From Ochromonas danica (taxonomy: Eukaryota; Sar; Chrysophyceae; Chromulinales; Chromulinaceae), in the NCBI GenBank assembly GCA_015146655.1, contig VKHL01000159.1, positions 1-63,427 on the forward strand: a DNA stretch of 63,427 nt. Direction: 5' to 3'. A program made the position numbers and the translations under genes. Each line of letters starts with the position of its first letter. Within the stretch, counting starts at the first letter, position 1. The notes beneath the pieces were generated by a model. It was not told the origin of the DNA. It saw nothing but the letters and a program-made list of their open reading frames with translations, and did not search any database. This document shows, in pieces, positions 1 through 9,038 of the stretch.

Positions 1-1054
1 CAAACAATCATGTACCACAGACAGTTCATAGACTACGGGGTCGTGGCCGGAAGTACCGCTGATCAGCTTCTCTTTATCTTTTGCCTCGTCATTGTTTTGA
101 TCATTAACAAGACACAGTACCCCGATCAGCATCGAGTATTCGTTTTAACAAGATCGCGAGGTCCAGGACGACGCACGCGCATCGTAGAAGCATTTCCGGG
201 CACTCAAGGTCGACGGCGATGGCGTAGGCAACGTTATTAATGGTGAGGTCCTGGCTGAAGATGGATTGTTGGCGTCACTGCTCTTCACACACTCGAGAAC
301 TTCATCGGGATTATTTGCAGTGGGGCTTTATGCCAACGTAGAGGTGCACAACCTGCAAGACAGTTCCTGCAGAATCTCTTCATCAATTACTTTCACATCT
401 TTATTGTCTTATATCCAACACTTAGGTTGTGCTTGGCTTTCAGACCCAGCAACCGAGTGTTTAAGGAAAGTCAACAGACGGCAGCTCATCGAATATGGTT
501 AACGAGCCACTCTTCGCCTGACTTTTGTTGCAGTACGCTCAAAGTCAGACAGCGTCATTTCCCATCTCTGCTTCCATCTTGCTTGTTAACTAAGCCATCC
601 ATCCATCCAATTTGTGTCGCTTTCTTCATTTCATTTCCTCTATCAACCCAGAAGATAATGCAGCAAGCTCACTGTTCGAGGACTTCTGAGTCATCCACCC
701 ATCCATCCATCCATCCATCCATCCATCCATCCATCCATCCATCCATCCATCCATCCATCCATTCCCCTCCAGAATCACAAATGCACACCACATACTGGGT
801 TAAGTTCACAACCACGCAGGCACGACAGTTCTCGTTTGGTGCTGCGGAGACCTTACTTTTTTTCTCAGAAAAACGCTGTTTTTTCTTTGCACTATAAATT
901 CATGATTAATTGTCTTTATTCAATAAACTTTACACCATTCGATAGCAAATTGTCTCAGCTATCTATTGATCTATCCCGTGTCTATATTGAACGAGAAATG
1001 AAAGAGAAACGCTAAAAACAACGGACCCGCGCGCTTTTTTTGGCTGACAGCAGC
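1..1054. other. Gene-poor left edge, no supported gene
   Basis: No open frame here looks like a protein I recognise, and the short frames on both strands lack domain-like sequence. The stretch contains a CATC microsatellite (listed separately) and otherwise unique sequence. A coding exon of a gene that starts outside the window cannot be excluded for positions 1-240, where a 76-codon plus-strand frame begins with ATG, but its composition rich in Arg and Gly near the end looks accidental. Confidence 0.5.
700..762. repeat. CATC tetranucleotide microsatellite
   Basis: About 16 uninterrupted tandem copies of the 4-bp unit CATC, with a shorter run of the same unit near 596-609. The repeat also opens a spurious frame rich in Ser-Ile-His-Pro, which should not be read as a protein. 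Confidence 0.95.
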
Positions 1055-1134
1055 ACGCAAGCATGTGTAGTCATGAGTACGCAAGCATGTGTAGTCATGA
1101 GTACGCAAGCATGTGTAGTCATGAGTACGCAAGC
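1055..1134. repeat. 24-bp tandem repeat, three copies plus partial
   Basis: Three identical 24-bp units at 1055-1078, 1079-1102 and 1103-1126, followed by an 8-bp partial copy. The unit begins ACGCAAGCATGTG and ends TCATGAGT. Copies are contiguous with no spacers, so this is a minisatellite and not a CRISPR array. Because 24 is a multiple of three, the repeat stays open in several frames. Confidence 0.95.
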
Positions 1135-1218
1135 AAAAAAAACAGCCCGCCCGCGGTCTTGGGTCTTGGCCACAGCAAACCTGGGAAAAACAACACATTT
1201 CCATTTGATTGCTTGAAA

Positions 1219-1611
1219 ATGAATCTTAATAATGTTAGAAATGTGCTGAGCAGCGAAGCTAATCTGGATGCTGTGGAGCACGCTTTCAGAAGAAAGTTTT
1301 TGGAGAAAGTGAGTAAAGAATCTATTATTCAGACAGTTGCGGCGGGTATCAAAACTGAAGTGAATTATGCTGTTCAAAGAATTGCAGTTGGTGATAATTG
1401 GACCGGATTTGGTGGATTGCGTGCATCATATTTCCAAAATCTCGCTGCTGATTCCTTGCTTCTTGCCCAACATTATTTCTTCAACTTTTCTTTTCCTGTT
1501 GATCATGATGAAGCAACGCTTTCGATTTCGCTTCTGGATACGTTGCTTTTTCTATACACTACCACAAACACAAATGAGGGAAGTGCAGAATTCTCTGCTG
1601 CGTTGGCTTAA
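1219..1611 (+). CDS. Orphan ORF, unknown protein
   Basis: A 130-codon frame starting at the first ATG downstream of the 24-bp repeat. It is open into the repeat upstream, so the start is uncertain. The first half could form an amphipathic helix (Ala, Val, Glu and Lys rich); the second half is hydrophobic. I recognise no family, see no signal peptide, and cannot place introns. It could be a lineage-specific gene, a fragment of one, or chance. Confidence 0.2.
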   Translation: MNLNNVRNVLSSEANLDAVEHAFRRKFLEKVSKESIIQTVAAGIKTEVNYAVQRIAVGDNWTGFGGLRASYFQNLAADSLLLAQHYFFNFSFPVDHDEATLSISLLDTLLFLYTTTNTNEGSAEFSAALA

Positions 1612-2334
1612 AATGTACAAGGTATAGTTTTGTCCAATGCTTTGCTAAAATTGTATGTTGTGATTGTTGTAATATTAACCAACGAACATACAGCACTTTG
1701 CTATTGATTTCATGTCGCTCAAAAGCACTCAAAGACACCATCGCTCAAAAACATTGTGTTCTTGGTTTTCACGAGGCTCACAGAATTGTTCATGAGATGG
1801 ATAGATGCTAAGATGGTTTGGAGAGAGGGTTTGCGTGTTATTCTGAGAGGGATCGGTTTTTGGTTTACAATCGAATACACGAGGATTGCATAAAACAAAC
1901 TGCTTCATCTGCCACTCCAACTCTCATCTAGCTCTCCCTCTTTTCCCTCATCCCTGTTCACAATGTCCTGTTTCTTCGATGTTCAACTACTACTCTCGTT
2001 CATAACAGCGACAATAGCATCCCGGAATGCGAAAGCTCAGATGTACGCCACAAGAGATCCCCTCCCCACAGAGAAGGTAAAACTTGCGCAAATCGGGTAA
2101 AAGGTGGCCAGCTTGGCGTCAACTTGTCAATGGGAAGGTGAAGGGCGAGGGGTGAAAGTTGAAGTCTGCACAGCTCCCTCGCCCTCCTGGCCATTGCCTC
2201 TGTTGGTGTGCCAACCAAGCGAATCAATCAACCAACAGCCAAGAACAAGACGAATCTTCCATTCTGTTCACCTTTAGTCCTTGCCTCTGAATCATAGTCT
2301 CTTAGAAAGAAAACGATTAATCAATATAGAGAAG
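1612..2334. other. Intergenic, upstream of tryptophanase
   Basis: No supported gene. The last few hundred bases should contain the promoter and leader of the tryptophanase gene. No TATA-like or other element stands out with confidence. Confidence 0.4.
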
Positions 2335-3717
2335 ATGGAGTTACCCTTTGCTGAACCTTACAAAATCAAGATGGTTGAACCTATTCAACGTTCTACACGT
2401 TCTCAACGTGAAGAATGGATCAAAGAAGCACATTACAACCTTTTCAACTTAAAGAGTAACCAAGTCTATATTGACTTATTAACAGATTCTGGTACTGGTG
2501 CCATGAGCAATCGCCAGTGGGCAGCCATGATGATGGGCGATGAGAGCTATGCGGGTGCTTCCTCCTATTACAACATGGAAGCTGCTATCCAGAAGATCTT
2601 AGGCTTTCCTTTCTTTTTACCTTGTCATCAAGGACGTGGTGCTGAAAATGTTCTCTTCTCTGCCTTGGTTCAAGAAGGAGATTACATTCCTGGCAATTCC
2701 CATTTTGACACAACAAAGGGACATATCGAGTTTCGCAAAGCCCATGCCGTGGATCTAACCATTGATGAAGCATCCAATACACAACTTGAATTGCCTTTTA
2801 AAGGAAATATTGATATTGCAAAGTTGGAGTCTTTCTTGGCGAGTCACCAGGAGTCAGGCAAGAGGATTCCTTTCATCTGTCTCACACTGACCAACAACAC
2901 GGCGGGTGGTCAGCCTGTCTCCATGGCCAATATCCAAGCTACCTATAAGCTAGCACAACAGTATGGTATTCCTTTACTTTTTGATTCTGCACGCTTCGCT
3001 GAGAATGCATACTTCATCAAGACCCGTGAGGCTGGATATGGAAGCAAGACCATCAAGGAAATTGTCCTTGAGATGTTCTCTCATGCCACTTTCATGACCA
3101 TGAGCTCTAAGAAGGATGCGTTGGTAAACATTGGAGGCTTTATTGGCTTCAAGAGACAGGAAGATTACCAAAAGGCGACTGTCTTCAATATCATGTTTGA
3201 AGGCTTTGTCACGTATGGTGGTCTTAGCGGACGAGATATGGATGCACTCGCCGTGGGATTAGACGAAAACACTGAGTTTGATGTCTTAGACAGTCGAATC
3301 CGCCAAGTAGCCTATTTGGCGAAGAAGTTGGATGAGTATGGTGTTCCTTATCAACGCCCCGCTGGAGGCCATGCCATCTTCATCGACGCGTTGCGTATGT
3401 TACCCAATGTCCCTCGTGACCAATTCCCAGCTCAAACTCTTGGAATAGAGCTTTATCTGGAGGCTGGAGTGCGTGGAGTAGAGATTGGGGCTATCTTGGC
3501 AGATCGTGACCCGGAGACTCGAGAGAATCGCTTCCCTGCTCTCGAGAGTTTGCGTCTTGCCATTCCTCGCCGAACTTATACCAACAGCCATATCGATGTC
3601 ATTGCAGTGGCATTGAAGAACGTCCTCGATAGAAGAGAAAAGATTACGAAAGGTTTCGTGATTACCTATGAAGCACCCATTCTTCGTCATTTCACCGTTC
3701 ATCTGGAGCGTGCCTAA
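2335..3717 (+). CDS. tnaA: Tryptophanase (tryptophan indole-lyase)
   Basis: PLP-dependent beta-eliminating lyase that splits L-tryptophan to indole, pyruvate and ammonia. The 460-residue product is the normal family length and has no intron. The motif SSKKDA carries the Schiff-base lysine at residue 260. Two positions separate tryptophanase from tyrosine phenol-lyase, and both are of tryptophanase type: Asp125 in FDTTKGH and His452 in LRHFT (the phenol-lyase has Thr and Phe there). The GVRGVEIG stretch also matches tryptophanase. The start is the ATG at 2335; the frame is open 18 codons upstream without an ATG. No targeting peptide is visible, so a cytosolic enzyme is likely. Such enzymes are mainly bacterial and scattered in anaerobic or microbial eukaryotes, so lateral acquisition is the natural inference, but codon use does not visibly differ from the neighbours. 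Confidence 0.95.
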   Translation: MELPFAEPYKIKMVEPIQRSTRSQREEWIKEAHYNLFNLKSNQVYIDLLTDSGTGAMSNRQWAAMMMGDESYAGASSYYNMEAAIQKILGFPFFLPCHQGRGAENVLFSALVQEGDYIPGNSHFDTTKGHIEFRKAHAVDLTIDEASNTQLELPFKGNIDIAKLESFLASHQESGKRIPFICLTLTNNTAGGQPVSMANIQATYKLAQQYGIPLLFDSARFAENAYFIKTREAGYGSKTIKEIVLEMFSHATFMTMSSKKDALVNIGGFIGFKRQEDYQKATVFNIMFEGFVTYGGLSGRDMDALAVGLDENTEFDVLDSRIRQVAYLAKKLDEYGVPYQRPAGGHAIFIDALRMLPNVPRDQFPAQTLGIELYLEAGVRGVEIGAILADRDPETRENRFPALESLRLAIPRRTYTNSHIDVIAVALKNVLDRREKITKGFVITYEAPILRHFTVHLERA

Positions 3718-4324
3718 GCCTTCCACTACTGCGACAGCGACAGACTGATCTCTCATGTATATTTGCTTTGTGGTGATTGCTGCCTCATTGAGAGCTTGTT
3801 GTGGTGTGTATCAAGTATCGTGTTGCCTTACGCTTGCCCTTGCAGTTTTCTTTGAGAGCGTGTACGCGTGACATGGAAACAGAAATCCAATGTTACAATT
3901 CCTTGTAAAACAATATTGTCGGCCTTAATTATTGCTACTAACGAATTGCCTTTGCCACTCATTTGATGCTTTTTAATAGTTGCTTTGTTGCCAAGGTTAT
4001 CATTATCATCATCATCAAATCTAAAGAAGAAACATACAGCCTCTCTTACTATACTATATAGTCTCTCTGTTGTTCATTGTACAATGCATAATGCAGCGAT
4101 CTTAGATATCAACGAAAGCTTGACGACGGCTTTCTAATGCATCCAAAACTACAACAATGCAACAATCAATCAACTAACATTTGTCTTTGAGACTTGCCCA
4201 CAGCAAAACACTAACAAACACATACAACAAATATACAAAGATACCTCATCTCAACCCAGCGTGTCGAGAAAAGGATGGGATGGACTATTGATGTATTGAT
4301 GGCTTGAGATTGAGAGAGAAGTTG
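3718..4324. other. Convergent intergenic region, tryptophanase and LRR gene
   Basis: About 600 bp between two 3' ends. AT-rich with a CATCAT run near 4003-4018; no ORF, tRNA or repeat element seen. Confidence 0.5.
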
Positions 4325-6620
4325 TCAATCAGCAAAGCAATGAACCTCTTCAAGTAATAACCGCTCGATCACCGAAGGCTCAAGACCAGGGAGTGCTTTT
4401 TCCAATAGACGAAGTTGGCGCAAGAGAGTGAGCGCCTTTGCTTCATCCACCGCAGCCTTATACGTCTCGAGCTGACTCTATGAAGGTAAAGAAATAGGCC
4501 AATTATTACATCAAATGATCTTGACTAGTAAATAAAGACACAGCATACCTTGAGAAGTGGATAGTAAGTGATACGTGATACCGTGCTTCGATTCATGGGT
4601 CGCTTCTTTGGTCTTTTGTTGGAAGAATTGCGAGGACGATCATGACTTGCACGTAATTGTTCTTTTCGGCATTTCCCGTGGCCAGAGATATGTGGAGAAG
4701 GGAGAGCCTCCACAAACGAATTGTGCTGCTCTTCACACTCCACCGAGCTACTGCTGGAGCTGCTGCAACTGCTGCTGCTACTACTATTACTACGGCTATT
4801 GCTACCACCATGGATGCTGTGCGAGGAAACGGAAGGATCAGCAACTAAAAGATGGCTTTGCTGAGGAGGACTGAAGAAGTATTCATGCAGATCTCGCATG
4901 TCGCTCGGGTTGAAAGGAAGTGCTGCTAACTCTTTCGCTGCCACCTGACGTGGAAGATACAAAAATGAATAACAGTTGGCACGAACAAAGGAGACGATGC
5001 TTACCAAGGCTGACTGGATAGCTGCGGAGACAGCTCGTGCCGGAGCATGGATAGGAGTAACTGCTTCACTATGGCCTCGTGAGGAGCTCGTTCCCATCCG
5101 AAAGTGATGTTGAGCAGGTGCAGGCATGTGCGTAGTTGCAGCTCCAGCACTGCTATAAGAAGAGGAAGATGAGGGCGATGACCCTCCACTTGGTCCTTGC
5201 TCTCGTTGAAGACTCCTTTGTTCAATAGTTGTAGGAGTATGCACTGAAGAAGCCGCAGGTTGCACAACTTTCACACTCTTTTGTTGTTCATGGAACGCCC
5301 AAACTTGGGTTAAATAGCGCAGTGCTTGATCATTCGTCATTTCTGCTAATTGGGCGGGAGAGCCCAAGCGCAACAGAGCTTTGCCCAGGTCCATACCAGT
5401 GAGAATGCGAAGAGTTCCTCTCCGGTTTCGAGCAATCCCGCCAGCTATACTTTCCTCTGCATGAGAAGTAAGGCCTGTATGGTCAAGATAGAGTGCCATC
5501 ATTTGTCCAGTGAGCGAGAGCGCATTAGCAAGATGGACAGCGACTTTGTCATCGATCACGTTCCCACTTAGAGTGAGAGTGTGAAGAGTAGGCGATGAAG
5601 CAAGCTGATCCACAAGAGCAAGAACTCCCTCTGCATCGATTTCATTAAATGCTACATTCATTTCTTGTAATGCCATGTGGGGTAAAGCAAGTGCGAGAGA
5701 TTTAGCGCCAGCACTCCCCAACTTATTGTTGTCAAGCAATAGGTGAGTTAAACTCCGATAGCCGATGAGACAATCAATAAACGAGGAGATGCCAACTGAT
5801 GTAATCTTGTTGAAAGAGAGTTCCAACCCCTATCATATAAAACGCATCCATCGATCTATCAGACAAGGTATAACAATACAATACATTACCATCGCACTTT
5901 ACTTACCTTGATATTGCGATGATGTGTCATAGACTCAGATAGAGAAATAAGACCTTGGTCCCCTATGCAATTGTCACTCTATTCGAAGACAGGATGGAAA
6001 TCATTGTCATATGAGCAGAGAGAGGTGTGAGTGTGTGTAGAAGACAAACTCACCAAACTCAAATAAGCAAGTGTATGATTTATAGATAGAATATCAGATA
6101 GACTACTAGCTCCTTCTTGTTCGATCTTGTTACCATTTAGAAAGAGATTCTCTAGGGAGTAGTTATGTCGTAATCCCTCAGCCAATGATTTCGTGCCTTC
6201 GCTTTTGCCATTATTGCCTGTGAGATAGAGAGACTTGAGTGTCTTGTTCTTCATTAGCATCTCTCCAAGGAATTTGAATCCTCTTACAGATAGTAGGTTT
6301 CCAGAAAGATAGAGTATAGCTAAGGCATGATTTGCTTGGAGACCTAAAGCGAGGTATTCCACCCCTTCGTCACCAATCTGACAAAATCCAAGATCCAGGC
6401 AAAATAAGGAAGTGTTTAATTTCAAGAGATTTCCAATAAACTTGGCACCTTCATCAGAAAAGTCATTAAAACCTAATTTCAATGTTTTAATATTCTGTAG
6501 GATTTCCAAATTCTCTGCCATTTTCATGAGATCCTTGCATTTCAATCCTTTATAAGATAAATTAATCGAATCATATCGATTCTCTATCCCTGAAGGACTT
6601 TGTAATCCTTGCAAGAGCAT
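4325..6620 (-). CDS. Ribonuclease-inhibitor-type leucine-rich repeat protein
   Basis: Five exons on the minus strand, 6620-6054, 5978-5907, 5829-5005, 4944-4549 and 4477-4325, all joined in phase 0, give about 670 residues. Exons 1-3 encode roughly 11 consecutive repeats of 28 residues (pattern LxLxxNxIxxEG, then an Ala/Leu helix), the form found in ribonuclease inhibitor, RanGAP and NLRC3-like proteins. Introns 1 and 2 fall at matching points of adjacent repeats (just before SDNCIG and before GLELSF). After the repeats comes a Ser/Thr-rich linker with poly-Ser tracts, a basic segment (near RPKKRP) and a C-terminal helix rich in Leu and Glu. Intron 3 (60 nt) has no stop and keeps frame, so it could be retained. 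The partner and function are unknown; there is no NACHT or kinase domain. Confidence 0.85.
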
Positions 6621-6964
6621 GAGTAAAGAGTAAAGATGACGAGGATGATGATCGAAGTCCAGCCTACGATCATGTCATGCATCGCTCATGGAACGAAGCG
6701 AAAGCGAAAGCGAAGAGCCCACTCAGCACTCCCTCCCTCACACCAGCCACCCACCCAGCCAGCTAGACTGCTAGATTCTTCTTTGTCTTTTCACGCACAA
6801 TAAACACCTCTTGCCAAGAAACGGGTCTTTTTGTGAAATTTAAAAAACATGCAAGAAAAACGAAAAACGCGTTGCTGATATTAACTTTAGAGGTGATGGC
6901 TAGGGTTGGGAGGATGAGACAAGATCATTTTGACAGCAGGATTGTTTCCAGAAACAGAGGAACA
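6621..6964. promoter_or_regulatory. Divergent intergenic region, LRR gene and glucosidase II beta
   Basis: About 340 bp separating two start codons that point away from each other. It should hold both promoters. The right half stays open in the frame of the glucosidase gene without a better ATG than 6965. A run of GCGAAA repeats lies near 6698-6714. Confidence 0.5.
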
Positions 6965-8704
6965 ATGAAGAAATTCATTTTCTTGTCATTCTTAATTGTT
7001 TGCTTATCAATTGAAAGTTCTTTTGCTTTCTTTGAAAATCTTTTCAATCGTCCCAAAGACGATTCTACATTATCAACCACAACTGGTTCTGCTGCTGCTT
7101 CAACCCCTCGTTTACCTGTCTCACGTGTTCGTGGTGTTCCTGATGCTTTCAGTGGACCCTATGAGAATGAGTTCTTTGTGTGTGATCAAGGCAAGAATGT
7201 CTTTCGAAAGCATGTGATTAATGACGGGTATTGCGATTGTGAGGATGGCAGTGATGAACCAGGCACTAGTGCCTGCCCCACCGCCCAGTTTCGTTGTGTC
7301 AACGAAGGCTATCGTATGATCACCTTACCTTCTTCTCGTGTGGATGACATGGTGTGTGATTGCTGTGATGGAAGTGACGAGGTGCTGGTCTCCTGCCCCA
7401 ACACTTGTCATGCCCAGGCAGCCAGAGAACGTGCCGAACAGGAGGTTGCACTGCGTCACTATCAAAGAGGAAGTGCTGCCCGTCAAGAGCTCATTTCTGC
7501 TATTTTGGACCGAAGAAATACCTTGTCTGAGGAGAAACAGAAGCAGGTTGCTGAGGTGGCTCAGCTGGAAGATCAACTGCAGCATGTAGATCGTGACCTC
7601 ACTGCTCGCATCTCCCAGATCTCCTCTTCGACTTCCAATAAGGTTTCTACTGCACAACAGACACTTCATTCGGTTCTTGGAATCGATCAAGCAGATCTTT
7701 CAGCTCTTTCACAACTGGCTGCAGGTCTAGTTGAGGCTTTGGATTGGCAGGAAGAGCAAGTGGCTGATGCTACAGGCTTGCCCTCCCAATATGACAGCCC
7801 TTCTACCAATATCGAAGAAGAATTCCATCACGAAGATGCATTTGATGCATATGGAGAGGAAGGGGTTCCAATTGAGTCTCAGTTTGCCACTTGTGATGTT
7901 GTGGAGCTGAGCAACAGCCCCGCGCTCTTGCCCTTCTGCAACGTTCCTGACCAAGACAAGCCGTTGAAGTTGCGAGAATTCATCCTTTCTATTGTGAAGG
8001 ATCGTAAATCTTTCTCACAGACCATGTTAGTCTTGGGCTATGCGAAGGTTCTTGGTGGTTGGAAGGAAGCTGGCGAGGCTGCCAGACGCTTTCTGACCGA
8101 AAACAATGAAGATTCTTGCCCCAAGGAGTTTGAAAGCCTTTCCCAGCACTGTGAGATTAAGGACACCCTTAAGAATGTTGTGCAAGATCTTGAGAGCGCT
8201 CAATCTGAGGCTGATGCTGATGGTGAAGTGCAGCGTTTACGTTCTGTGCAGTCGACTTTGCTCCAGCAACTCAACACTGCGCAGACATCCTCCTCCACTG
8301 CCACTCACGACTTACAAGAAATAGAAAAGCACCGAGACTTTGCTGCTTTTCTTGCTCTCAAAGATCAGTGCTTTGATGTGGTGGATGGTAAATTCTCTTA
8401 TAGCCTCTGCATGATGCAGAATGTCAAGCAGAAGGAAGTGGAAGGTCATAGCCAGGTGGTGCTCGGCAACTTCGATCGCTTTGAAGAGTCCAGTGATAAC
8501 GGTTACTCGGTAAAGATGCATTTCACCAATGGTCAGTATTGTCATGCTTTTGGCGCCCGTCGCGCGGAAGTCACGGCCGTGTGCGGTGAGAAGAATGCCT
8601 TGAGCAGCGCTTCAGAGCCCAGCACTTGCTTTTACACTCTCCACTTCGAGACTCCCGCGGCATGTGATCCCAAGTATGCCACAGCTCATCATTTATTGTT
8701 GTAA
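6965..8704 (+). CDS. PRKCSH: Glucosidase II beta subunit (PRKCSH-like)
   Basis: Regulatory subunit of ER glucosidase II, which trims glucose from N-glycans during glycoprotein folding. The 579-residue product starts at the ATG at 6965 because this exposes a clear signal peptide (hydrophobic residues 4-20). Two LDL-receptor class A-like Cys/Asp motifs follow (CDCEDGSDE near residue 90 and CDCCDGSDE near 132), then a coiled coil, and a C-terminal MRH (mannose-6-phosphate receptor homology) domain from about residue 470 with paired cysteines and YSLCMMQ. Unusually, the chain ends in HHLLL and lacks the HDEL-type ER retrieval signal; retention may rely on the catalytic subunit. The residue after the likely signal cleavage is Phe, as in plastid leaders, but the domain content argues for the ER. 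Confidence 0.92.
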   Translation: MKKFIFLSFLIVCLSIESSFAFFENLFNRPKDDSTLSTTTGSAAASTPRLPVSRVRGVPDAFSGPYENEFFVCDQGKNVFRKHVINDGYCDCEDGSDEPGTSACPTAQFRCVNEGYRMITLPSSRVDDMVCDCCDGSDEVLVSCPNTCHAQAARERAEQEVALRHYQRGSAARQELISAILDRRNTLSEEKQKQVAEVAQLEDQLQHVDRDLTARISQISSSTSNKVSTAQQTLHSVLGIDQADLSALSQLAAGLVEALDWQEEQVADATGLPSQYDSPSTNIEEEFHHEDAFDAYGEEGVPIESQFATCDVVELSNSPALLPFCNVPDQDKPLKLREFILSIVKDRKSFSQTMLVLGYAKVLGGWKEAGEAARRFLTENNEDSCPKEFESLSQHCEIKDTLKNVVQDLESAQSEADADGEVQRLRSVQSTLLQQLNTAQTSSSTATHDLQEIEKHRDFAAFLALKDQCFDVVDGKFSYSLCMMQNVKQKEVEGHSQVVLGNFDRFEESSDNGYSVKMHFTNGQYCHAFGARRAEVTAVCGEKNALSSASEPSTCFYTLHFETPAACDPKYATAHHLLL

Positions 8705-9038
8705 ACGGCTGTCTTGTTAATTTCAAGGAGAAGCACACCAATTCTTTTTACAATTCATTGTCAAAAATAGATGATAATGGGCAATGCCAGACAGTCCAGC
8801 CTTTGTGCAGCATTCAGCCGAGCACTACCCATTCTAGTCACTAGAATACCACTATTTCCTACCTAGTTCATTCCCACTAATTTGTATTTATGAAAGCTCT
8901 CTTTACAGTATATTTCTTGCCTCTTGAACCAACTCGACTTGAGAGACGTCATTGACCTCCCGGCGCTTCTTCAGACAAGTCAAAGTGTGCGCAGCATTGA
9001 AAATGTCCTAGGCCACGAAACAACATGACGATGATGAA
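8705..9038. other. Convergent intergenic region
   Basis: About 330 bp between the 3' ends of the glucosidase II beta gene and the P4-ATPase gene. No ORF, RNA gene or repeat seen. Confidence 0.5.

Noticed and set aside
1055-1134. Possible CRISPR-like array
   Set aside because: The 24-bp copies are directly adjacent with no spacers, and the genome is eukaryotic.
2335-3717. Tyrosine phenol-lyase
   Set aside because: The Asp in FDTT and His in LRHFT are of tryptophanase type; the phenol-lyase has Thr and Phe.
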